64,000 nt of DNA from Dictyophora rubrovolvata (taxonomy: Eukaryota > Basidiomycota > Agaricomycetes > Phallales > Phallaceae): contig CP114118.1 of assembly GCA_029959195.1 (NCBI GenBank), positions 1,054,001 to 1,118,000 of the forward strand. The letters run 5' to 3'. Below are positions 37,145 through 46,497 of this stretch, piece after piece. The notes under the pieces are model-generated. The model made no database searches. It was not told the origin of the DNA and saw only the letters and a program-made list of their open reading frames with translations. The first letter of the stretch is position 1. Each line of letters opens with the position of its first letter. A program made the position numbers and the translations under genes.

Positions 37145-38285
37145 ATGGCTCTTCCCTGCGCAAACCCTTTTTCCCAGTTTGTACCTCTCACTTTCCGTCA
37201 TGGCAATGATACTCGCATGTCGGTGCTCCACGAGAACGCTCACGATGGCTCTCATCACGGCGGAGAGATAATGCCACCTATGGTAAGCTCCTTTTTTCCG
37301 ATTCCGTTATCGTCGCGGCTGCCGAAACACTCATTGCGTTTCAAAGCTTTCCTGCACAAATTATCACCTCATCGCTGGCAATGATTATGCCGTTGTTGAT
37401 GCAGTGCGGCTGAACGCGGACAGGAAACTGCCTAATAGAGCTTACTATCCCTCGAGTTATCATCAACAACAGTTTGATTCCATGGCTTCAGATAATCGCA
37501 AGTATATCGGTTCTCTTTTTGTGGCTTGTTTTGTTAATCATTCGCGTAGTTTTTATTCTCGATGAACGCGAAGCGACGGGACTGAATTCCTTAGCAGGGG
37601 GTATTAATGACCCCCCACGATATTCTATGCCGGTTCTCATAGAATGCGCTATTCTTGGCTCTCCCGAACAAAAATTAACCTATGGAGAGTTGAGAATCAC
37701 GCTCAAAACAAGGTTTCGGCATTTCCAGCGGGAGGAGGATGAAGGGAGTAAATCCTGGGAGGTAAGCAAGCGACTCCCAAAGGAGAGAAAAAATCCGAAG
37801 GCCGTTGTGACTAATTTATTACAAATTAGAGGACGTTGATGCAAAATCTTTCCAAGAAAGAAAGATTCATGATCATAGAACGGGCTTCTTATCAAGCTTC
37901 TCTTCAAGGCGGCTATTGGACCGTAAATCCCAATGTACCTCCTTACAGTCATAATCCGAAACGCACAAGCATGAAGCGGAGTCGAGGAACTTCAACTTCT
38001 ATGCGCATTTCCTCTCCCGTCGACAATACTACTGAAGCACCTCGGAGGCACGAAGGCAGTTTGTCCGACTCGAACACAAAACTGGGAGGAATGCACAGTT
38101 TATTCCCTTCGATATCATCGTCATATTCCGAAAGCTCTGTTCATCGCAAAAACCAAACCTACATTCACTTACCGCCACCACAGCCCAATCCTCGCGAGGC
38201 ACGAATCACCAGCCCCCATCGTTGGAAACTCGCAGGTCATGACCGTACGACATACGGAGAATCGGCAAAACGCAGTTCAGTTTGA
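37145..38285 (+). CDS. Divergent forkhead-like protein 3
   Basis: Exons 37145-37282, 37347-37497, 37550-37761 and 37830-38285 join in phase to 318 residues. Exon 2 carries the shared box LPNRAYYPSSYHQQQFD. Exon 3 (212 nt, the same length as in forkhead-like 2) gives GLNSLAGG, then YSMPVLIECAILGSP, KLTYGEL, KTRFRHF and KSWE. Exon 4 opens RTLMQNLSKKERF, then LQGGYWTV and a basic, Ser-rich tail with TSPHRWKLAG near the end. The recognition helix again lacks the canonical Asn and His. The donor between exons 2 and 3 is GCAAGT, a GC-AG intron at the same phase-1 position where the paralogues use GT. It is closest to forkhead-like 2 (ECAILGSP, NLSKKERF, GGYWT). Role unknown. Confidence 0.75.
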
Positions 38286-38834
38286 AAGATTTCAATCTTC
38301 ATTGGTCTGCGCATTCGTAAGAAGCGACTGCATAACAATGTGGCATCCCGCCACTCGGGAGAAGGTATATACATACATAGACAGTTGGGAGGGGCATATC
38401 AACCTCCTATTCCTTCTTCTTCACAATACTGTGTTATCATTGGTTGGACTTGTGAGATCTATTTTTTTTCGAATTTTTTCATTTGTTTTATTGTTATCCA
38501 CTAACCAAGATTAAATCACTCACCATGATGGTTGTAAATAGCGGACTATACCGAGATTTGCTGTATATTATTCATGCGGTACATCTGTAGTAATTTCCCA
38601 TGTATAAATAATAAGATTGCCATACATACCTACCTAAATGAAATTTTCCTTGAACCATTTTATCATTTCCTGATATATGAATTGGGCGGGCTACGGCTAT
38701 GTTTTTTCCAATGTTTTTCATTTTTTTTTATCTTTTCATGACCGTGGCACGCACGAACGCGTTCCGGATAGTCGGCGACGTCCGAAACCTCCGGCACGTA
38801 CGTGGCACCGCACTCCTTCGAAACACTCACACTC
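38286..38834. promoter_or_regulatory. Region between forkhead gene 3 and TSC13
   Basis: 550 bp between two plus-strand genes. AT-rich 3' end, then a T-rich tract near 38707-38737 and a C/G-rich leader just before the TSC13 start. No gene seen. Confidence 0.4.
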
Positions 38835-40231
38835 ATGCCTGAAATCACGGTTTCGTACAGAGGAAAGCCTTCATCCATCGCGAAGGGTTTACCTGTAGCC
38901 TTGAAAGTTGATGAGAAGAACACGATTGAGCAAGTTAAACGTGCCCTCGCCGAGAAGCTTCCTAAGGCACGTTGCGTTATCTTCTAGTCTAGTTTACGAA
39001 TGATAAATTGACGAATGCTTGTATATTATTAAAAGTTTCGAGTGGAGCGTCAAAAACTTTCCTTGAAGAGTGACAAAACAAACAAGGCACTTGAAGACCA
39101 GGCAACCCTGAGTAGCTTGAGTTTAGGGCCAGATGAAGAACTGATTGTGAAGGACTTGGGTCCCCAGATTAGTTGGAGGACGGTATTTTTGGTGGAATAC
39201 GTCAGTATTTGTTCCGTCAGTTGCTTTATTTTTATTTATTTTATTTACCATATACTAGGTTGGACCCTTGCTTATCCACCCAATTTTCTATTATTTTCCA
39301 ACCATATTCTACGGACGCGATTTTGAACACAGTAAACTTCAAAAGTCGGTGCACTGATATTTCACTACTTACTTAATACTTATTCCATGCTCGGCTAACC
39401 AGTTTCGTTTACTTTATGATAATGGCCCACTTCGCAAAACGAGAGTTAGAAACTTTGTTGTACGTTCTTTTGTACAAACACGCAAGACGCTGTTCTCAAC
39501 TAACTACAAAATGTCGCGAAGTGTACATCGTTTTTCACATGGCACAATGCCGTTCAAAAATATATTCAAAAAGTGAGCCCCTGCTTGGTTATTTTTGTTT
39601 GAGTCGATCATAATTGACTTCTATTAGCTCGGCTCACTATCATATAGGCAGTGGTGAGCCATATTTTGCAAATAACCAATATGTCATTTTCAATCGAATT
39701 TCATTAGGCTTTGCTATAGCTTGGAGTGTTTATGGTCCTTCTTTTGGTGCACAAAAATTAAAAAACACTTGGCAGGATGATGATAATTTCTTGCGACTTA
39801 CTTTTGTTGTTTGGGCGGTGGGTTCTGTCCTTGAACAGTGTGTTTTATTACCAACTTATGTCACTTTAGCTTGCTGAATTTTTGAATTTGCATTCTCATA
39901 TAACACTGCGTAACTTACGTCCGCCAGGTACTAGAATTCGCGCAATTCCCAAAGGCTTTGGGTTCAATTTGGTTTCATGTCCGAATTATTTCTGGGAAAC
40001 TCTTGGCTGGGTGGTCATGTCTGTCATGACTGAAAGTATCTCTGGTGTGGCGTGTATCTCCTTAACCTTATATGACTATCAACCAATACTTGCCCTCAAG
40101 TTTGCGTTTTCGCGATTTTATCTATTGCCCAGATGCTTATCTGGGCCCTGAAAAAGCATCGCGCTTATAAACGCGAATTTGGGAAGGAGTATCCTAAGAA
40201 CAGAAAGGCCATGTTTCCCTTTCTGTTATAA
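38835..40231 (+). CDS. TSC13: Very-long-chain enoyl-CoA reductase
   Basis: The enzyme catalyses the last step of each very-long-chain fatty-acid elongation cycle in the ER, reducing trans-2-enoyl-CoA with NADPH and feeding sphingolipid synthesis. The N-terminal ubiquitin-like domain (MPEITVSYRGKPSS, VKVDEKNTIEQV-like helix) leads to the signature KDLGPQISWRTVFLVEY. After introns come HPIFYYFPTIFYGRDFEHS, AHFAKRELETL, FVHRFSHGTMPFKNIFK, NLHSHITLRNLRPPGTRIR, IPKGFGFNLVSCPNYFWE and the C-terminal ALKKHRAYKREFGKEYP with NRKAMFPFLL. The whole steroid 5-alpha-reductase-like catalytic half is present. The first intron (38967-39035) appears to start GCACGT, a GC-AG intron. About eight exons in all. 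The gene looks intact; its 3' end meets that of the next gene 140 bp away. Confidence 0.92.
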
Positions 40232-40370
40232 CTAATATTCAGGTGCTATGAAAAAAGGTAGTGTCCATGTCATTTATAATTTGACTAAGTGCCTTACGAG
40301 GTGTTTATTCCAGTTTACATATTATATAGCTTTGTTATTTCAACTACTAATGGAGAATAGATACTTCTGA

Positions 40371-41233
40371 TCATTTTCTGGTCTTCTGGTTCGGCTTACG
40401 AGACGGACGGACTCTTGATAAGCCTAGAAATCTTGCCGTCGCCATCGCCGCTCGCCTGAAACTGGATTTTCTACGTGTGTCTTTTCTGGCACTTTTGGGA
40501 AAGTCAGGTGGTGGGGCATCTGTTGAGGATATAGTAATATATGACACTCCCCAAAGTGTAGCATCGGGATAGAGAGAGCCGACACTCCGGATAACCTCGG
40601 TTCCTTCCGACCCGATTGCTCTGTCTTTTGACTTATCTATGGCTTTCTAGTTTAGCTGGCCGTATAATCTCGCGCTGACTTGCTCACCGTCGTCCGGTGG
40701 GATCGGGATTTGAGACTTGGGTGGTAGGGTCTGATTATTGTGAGACATATTCTGTGACCCCATATTCTCAGGAGTCTTATCGATTGACAGAGGTGTTCTC
40801 ACGTTAGTTGGTAGGACTGGATGACTTCTGGGTTGAACGGCCGTTTCTGTGCTCCTTGGCGGGAAAACCTACATCAAGATTCAATTTTTAGTTTCAACTC
40901 AGCACTAGTTCTCATGACAAGTCATAGGACTCACATTCATTTCGAAGGACAAGGTCATCTTTCGCGTATCTGTATTATGGAGTGTTTTTCAGGTTAAGAA
41001 GCTCATATACTTATGAAAGTGCGGTTTCCACCCTGTGTCAATGCGCTTGCAAGACTTTCGCTGTAATGCTTCATACTGGTTATCGTACAGTTGATACCCA
41101 GCGTTATCCTCATGTCATACATTTGGTCACTAGACTCTCCTGAAAAAATGCAGACGTAAAGAGATTCATTGTTAAAAGTTAAAACGAAAAGTCCTAGCCA
41201 GAGCCAGGCTCCCGGTTTTCCATTACTAATCAT
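40371..41233 (-). CDS. Conserved-looking protein of unknown function
   Basis: A gene assembled from five exons in phase. A seven-base first exon (ATG at 41233, donor GTAATG) joins an exon reading RESSDQMYDMRITLGIN then SMKHYSESLASALTQGGNRT. Next comes a 35-nt exon (TRKMTLSFEMN), then an exon starting VFPPRSTETAVQP. The last exon runs from SKDRAIGSEGTEVIRSVGSL to a basic tail (RRKSSFRRAAMATARF, RPSRKPNQKTRK) ending in TGA at 40371. The C-terminus is strongly basic and could target the nucleus or chromatin. I recognise no domain. The tiny first exon is inferred from phase only; an upstream start is possible. It is head to head with the Ecm11-like gene. Confidence 0.5.
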
Positions 41234-41275
41234 GCCGTCGTCGTGCTGTTGTTCTCCTCACGAGTTCTCCTCACG

Positions 41276-42841
41276 ATGACCCAGGCGGACAGCAATCGTG
41301 CTCGTTTCTTTCCCCGTGGACAGGATTCTAACTCATCCACAAATCTTGCGTCTGCATCTGAAAATTCCCTGTCTGTTTTTCCTGCCGTATCTAATGTCGC
41401 TGCTACCAGTCATGCTATGGTGACCAGTACTCTGAACTCGACGAATTCTAACGAAGACGACATAATTGCTCAAAGAACTTGTATGATAGAAACTGAAACG
41501 CTTTTTAAACCAAGAAAAGATCGTAATGGAAAGCTCAATCTCTCAGGCCTCATCAAAGAAAATAAAAAACCTCGTGATATCATGCCCTCCGCGACGATTA
41601 CAGAAATAACCGATAAAGGCTCCGAGATATCTCAAGACTCCAATGTCACTTTTTCTAATGTTGGTAATACCTCATTGGCTCTGAAGCCCTCCCGTACCCT
41701 AAATGTTCAGGGCACCGCTTTCGTCCCATCAAACTTAAACGTTCTCGCAATTTCCGACATAACCGTGGAAACCCCTGTTAATAAGAAACCTTTCAACGTG
41801 AAGGAATCATCTCGTGGAGACCATCTTACCTCTAATGAACCGCTAGGGCTGTCTGGCAATCAGCATAATTCTTTTCAGCCTGGTGATTATATGTCAGCTA
41901 CAACTTTATGCTCCGTCATGGGAACTAAGAATAGTCCGCTTGGGAGTACAATGAACAAAATCACCGCTGGACCGCAAGATAAACAATATGCTCTGATGAC
42001 ATCATACAGTGATATTCGAAACCCAGGGTTTCTAGCCGAAGCAAATGATTTAAACGGCAAGTGCCCCCAGCGCAACAGAGAGAAGCGTAGAAACGACACC
42101 GGAGAGGCTCAACTTCCGGACTCTGTCGTTGCTAAGAAAAGAAAAAAAAACAATGGGGTGGGGGTTTGTTTATTTTTCATAAAGTCATTTAGTATATGCT
42201 GAACGTCTCTTACTTTTTTGTCACTTTTCAACCTCGACCGGGCTTATGAATCTAATCTCCAGCAAACCAATTCTTCTCCAGAATCCTACGTATCAAGGTC
42301 TACAGATGAACGAGAAACCGTGGTGTCAACCCATTCCCCGCCATCGAGCTCACTTGCTACTGTGTTAGGGCGAGACATTGAAAACTACATAGCCTCCCAC
42401 ATAGATGAATATGGACGGGCGAAAGCTCGTTGGACTGAGTGCCCACGAGAAGAATGGGAGCAAGGCGCTCTAGGTAAGAAGTGGTTTTGATTTTTCAGCG
42501 GGGTTTTTTGTCTGACACAGATCTGTATAGAAATTGCTGCACGCTTTACGCAAATCTTAGATTTCGTGAGTGTTTATTCATTTGACCAAGAGTAAAATAT
42601 TGATATAGTTTATCTAGGTTAAAGACCATATGAGGTTTGCCTTCTTTGCTCGGAACTATGCGTATCTTCAAGGGCTGAATTTTCATCTCTCAGGCACAAA
42701 ATCATGCTTTATGCGAATTTACAGGCTAAATTGGATGATCATCGGTCAGTCCGCGATAATATTGCTGGCATGTTGAAGGAGGCGAAAAACGAATTAGTAA
42801 CCAAAACTGGTGGTTTAATCGATGAGGGTAAATCAGGTTGA
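41276..42841 (+). CDS. Protein with C-terminal Ecm11-like domain
   Basis: A long Ser/Thr/Asn-rich, apparently disordered N-terminal part (41276 to about 42160) ends in a basic cluster (KKRKKNN). Four or five further short exons follow. They read ESYVSRSTDERETV, then WTECPREEWEQGAL, EIAARFTQILDF, VKDHMRHKIMLYANLQAKL and DHRSVRDNIAGML, and end at TGA 42839-42841. The C-terminal pattern (ECPREEW..GA, FTQILDFVKDHM, K..LYA.L) matches my memory of the fungal Ecm11 domain. In yeast that protein works with Gmc2 in the central element of the synaptonemal complex, giving a meiotic role by inference. The first in-frame ATG is at 41276; its 5' end lies only 42 bp from the start of the divergent neighbour. 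Confidence 0.55.
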
Positions 42842-43099
42842 CAAACGTGTATATTTTTTAAAGCCACAAACGAAATACAAGATTGGCGATTTGAACGGCC
42901 GTAAACTTGGTGTGCGAATATCGAAGTTAGTTATAGCAAGGCGACCAATTTGAAATAGCCTGGATGAAAAATGATAGCGATACAATGTGGCACGATATCT
43001 ATATCTGTGAAATGATGGGTAAAGTTATAACGTAAATGCTGAAGGATGCGAAAAGTATGACACGGATGTATAAAGCAGCGCACGAATGATGATTTCATA

Positions 43100-44126
43100 T
43101 TATACAGTAATTCCGTGAAAACTTAATGACGGCTTAGCCTGTAACGACTTGGGGTCGGGGAGAAGAATATAACGATGTCCTTGCAAGTTCCATGGCCTCT
43201 CTTTGGGGAGGGAAGTTAAGGGAACGAAAGGAAAATGGCTTGAAGCTGAACCGATGCCTTCTCTTTCTTCTTCTTCTTCAAGCCTCTCCTCGCTTTCATA
43301 TTCTGCCTCGTCATTGTCTTCTTCGTCTTCTTCAAGGTCTTCTAACCTTGGGAGTACGTCTAATTCAGGGGTGGAAGCTTCATAATGAAATTTCAGGGCG
43401 GTTTTCAACAATTTATCGGTTTCCCTGGAAATATGAACGGTTCCACACTTGCATAGAGTCCGATTGGACAAATGAAGGTCCTTAGGTAAAGTATAATACA
43501 CCGTTCCGCCCTCCCTAACGGACTGAAAGTGTCTATTTAGGAGACGGGAATAAACTCTCTGCAGGTGTGAAAGCTGTGTTAGGAAGCGGCCTAATTAGGG
43601 ATCTAAAGTAAAGAATATCTTACACGCCAGGTAGATGTTCTATGGTTTTCCTCATCAAAGTAGCGAAAGCGCAATCGAAGAGCTACACATAATTCAGCGA
43701 AAGTAAGCTTCAGTGTAGGAGATCCTAGAAGGGCACATTCTACAATAATTCTTCGTGTATGCTTCGGGGGATGGAAAGAAAAACTATCAAGTTCATTGGG
43801 CTGTAAAAGATTAAGACCCATTGTTTCTCGTAAACGCCATGTATGACCTGCGCAAGTTTTTTGTCCGTTAATAACATTAATAGCAATAAAGGGAAATTAC
43901 TGACTGTCATTCATCAATATTTGGTCAAATTCACATTGATGGTGAATAGAAGGGTAATACCATCTGTTTGGCAATAAACCATCCTCGGCGCGGTACCTGT
44001 CCAACTCTCTTGTTGTCAGTCCTAGATGTCTGTTATTTTCTACTTAGCCTGGAGTACACGTAGTCTCCGAACTCGGAATTGATCGTACCGTAATAGTAGT
44101 CCGTCACTTGCGAGCCGCATTGGCAT
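43100..44126 (-). CDS. Divergent forkhead-like protein 4
   Basis: The well-supported part comprises an exon ending at 43905 with the shared box LPNRWYYPSIHHQCEFD, exon 43847-43624 (GLNLL, then IIVECALLGSP, KLTFAEL, RLRFRYF, TSTWR) and the last exon 43558-43100. The last exon opens RVYSRLLNRHF, then GGTVYYTL, a possible Cys pair (LCKCGT), an acidic Glu-rich segment, and ends SFHGITV. The first exon probably starts at ATG 44126 (MPMRLA) and splices over about 70 nt; this junction is tentative. The phase-1 and phase-0 intron positions equal those of the other three forkhead genes. This copy is the most diverged: the recognition helix shares almost nothing with NSVRHNLS. A TATA box lies at 44234-44241. 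Function unknown. Confidence 0.65.
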
Positions 44127-44979
44127 GATAAAGGTTGTGCTTTAACTAAATCTAGTTTCCTCCAAACTTAGAGACGATCGTGGTCGTGCGCTGGAAACGT
44201 TGTGAATCGAGGCTGACGTCGTGCCACAGAGCTCTTATATAGCCAACACTCGGAGAAAAATGTTTATTTGACAAGCTTTAGTTCTTATGACCTGTCCGCT
44301 AGTCAAGGTAATTGTCTGCCAGAATTATTAGGATTGAATTATGGAAGAAAGAAAAATCGAAAGGGTTAAAAGGTAAGAACGAAAGTTGGGAAGAGCTGGT
44401 TTCAGTCGTCGGAGTGGCTTTTGGAGATATTTATGACAAGCAAGATCGGCATATAGGTGCACTCCCGATTGGCTGTCATGGATTGTATAATAACAACAGA
44501 TATAAAGGGGTTAACAACCCCGTTCTCCAATCCTGTAAAAGGATCAGTATTAGGGAATACAATCCCTGGTTGAGACAAAAGAAATAAAGAATAGGGATCA
44601 AGTTCTCACGGGCCTTGTGTTTAGCACGTTGTTCTGCCTAATTAGTGCGAATGAGGCTTCACGTTTGCAGCAAACTAGAGAATTATTTGATTTAAAATAA
44701 TAAATATACACTTGTACATCATTCATTCCAAATTCAAAACCAAATGTATGACACTTACACTCTGTGCTATTAGGGTCGCCTGTGTGGTTTTTTTTCTGGG
44801 CGAAAGGATACATCACGTTTAATGATAGGAGTGGTGCTGACGGGGAACGTCTTTCGCATTTTGATCCTGCGGTGAGAGCTCATCTGGTCATTATGGATAA
44901 ACAAATAATTATATCCCATCAACAAAGTAAAACAACAATAGGATCCTGAACTTTAAAACTAGAAAAGGCCTTTCACAAA
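44127..44979. promoter_or_regulatory. Upstream region of forkhead gene 4
   Basis: 850 bp between the forkhead 4 start and the 3' end of the next minus-strand gene. The forkhead 4 TATA box is near its left end (44234-44241). No gene supported; a 91-codon plus-strand frame (44312-44587) has no motif. Confidence 0.4.
44234..44241 (-). promoter_or_regulatory. TATA box of forkhead gene 4
   Basis: Reads TATATAAG on the minus strand about 110 bp upstream of ATG 44126. Confidence 0.45.
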
Positions 44980-46497
44980 TCAGTTACTGGTGGAGAATGT
45001 TTGTTCATTCGTAGCGAAGCCGATTCTAGCATTTTGCAAGTCAAAAATAGAGTAAAACCTTTGCCTACAAAATTCAAATCTATGAACCAAAAAATTCAAA
45101 TATTTACTCACAAAAATACAAAGCCGTTTATGAAGCCGATCTGTTGGGTAATTGTCGGGCCCGCATCTCCAATGATAAGGAAAGTCGACTTAGGATCAAC
45201 ACCAATTTCAGAAAGAAAGCTGTGAGGAAAAATCTGGGCATTTGGGGTAAATTCGAACGTATTCTGTTCGTACTGGTAGTCAAAAGCCGATTCACGCTAA
45301 AGATAAACAGAAAGCACCAACATCTCCAATATGGAAATAAAGAGACTGTAGACTTTTTGGGTTGTCAATTCTTAGTAAGCCAATGTCGTTGTCAAATGTA
45401 GCATTCGTGGCTTCAGCATAGGCCTGGTAGGCTGGAGTGGGCAACAAAAGTAATGAAGTTCCGGAATCAACGAATCCACTCGTTGCGTTCATGATCTCGA
45501 CTTTCTTGTTACCATACGTTATGCTTTGCGAGAGTCCCCAAAAAAGACTAGGGAAACCAGTTCTCAAGACAGGTGAATATTTGATATCGCCAAAAAATTT
45601 CTCAGGATTGAGTGCCCCAAAATCAATTGAGCCACCATTTGGATTAGTGGCAATAGGCACGGTCAAGGCTACAAGCGAGGATGCAATTTTCTTTTGGGCC
45701 GCGAGAGTCTGGAAAACGGCAAACTTAAACACTGCGGGAACAAAATTGATACACGTTGGCTTACTTCTGGCAGTGTCGGGATTATCGTTTGAGGGCTATC
45801 TATCAATGTCCCCAGTGTTAAGTCGGGCGGACCCAAACCCAAAATTCCATCGAATTGATCGAATCCCGAAGACACCCTCGAGGCACCTATAGATTGATTG
45901 ACAGCAGTGATTCCACCCAGAGTTACCTCGTCCAGAACTAGCAATTAGCGTGGGATGTAAACAATTATCACGATGGTATTCATCAAAGACATACACTCAG
46001 TGCCGTTGACAGACCCACTTCCGTAGGATACGAAAACGCTTTCACCCGTATCTACACTAGTCTTTGTAGGTTCATATGTGACGTTTCTTGCGCCTACTAC
46101 CAGATTTGATGATCCAGTATCGACCAGAAGTTCAAAGGTGGTAGGAGGACTTCCAACTTGGATATCCACTGTCATTTGAAACTAAACATATACAGTTTTA
46201 TTGTTTTGATCGCTCAACGAGGTTCAAGAGGTTCGATTTTTCACTTACGGAGGGACCAAGGTCGATGGTAGATACTGACGCTGTCCCCGGAGAATGTTTG
46301 TGGCCGAATGTGCTAGACAATGCTTTTTCCAGTCTTGCTTGGTCATTCTCTAGTATAGTGTTGATTTGAGTTCGGAGCCTGTGTCGTAGAGCGCTTGATA
46401 GCGATAGACTTGAATGGCCATTATATGAGCCTGTTGGAACAGCCAATATGGGAACAACAAAGAAAGTGTAGAAAAGACAGCGAAAAGCGGCAGGCAT
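44980..46497 (-). CDS. Secreted aspartic protease, pepsin family A1 (polyporopepsin-like)
   Basis: A signal peptide (MPAAFRCLFYTFFVVPILAVP) and a propeptide with SALRHRLRTQI precede the mature enzyme. The N-lobe has QVGSPPTTFELLVDTGSSNL with the first catalytic Asp in a normal DTGSS, then FVSYGSGSVNGTE and the flap. GFDQFDGILGLGPPDL follows. The C-lobe has PNGGSIDFGALNPEKFFGDI, then NATSGFVDSGTSLLLLP with the second catalytic Asp. The end carries LIIGDAGP, FYSIFDLQNARIGFAT and TGA at 44980. About seven exons with short introns. All catalytic residues are in place, so this should be an active extracellular protease, in contrast to the homologue at 8568-10086. Confidence 0.9.
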
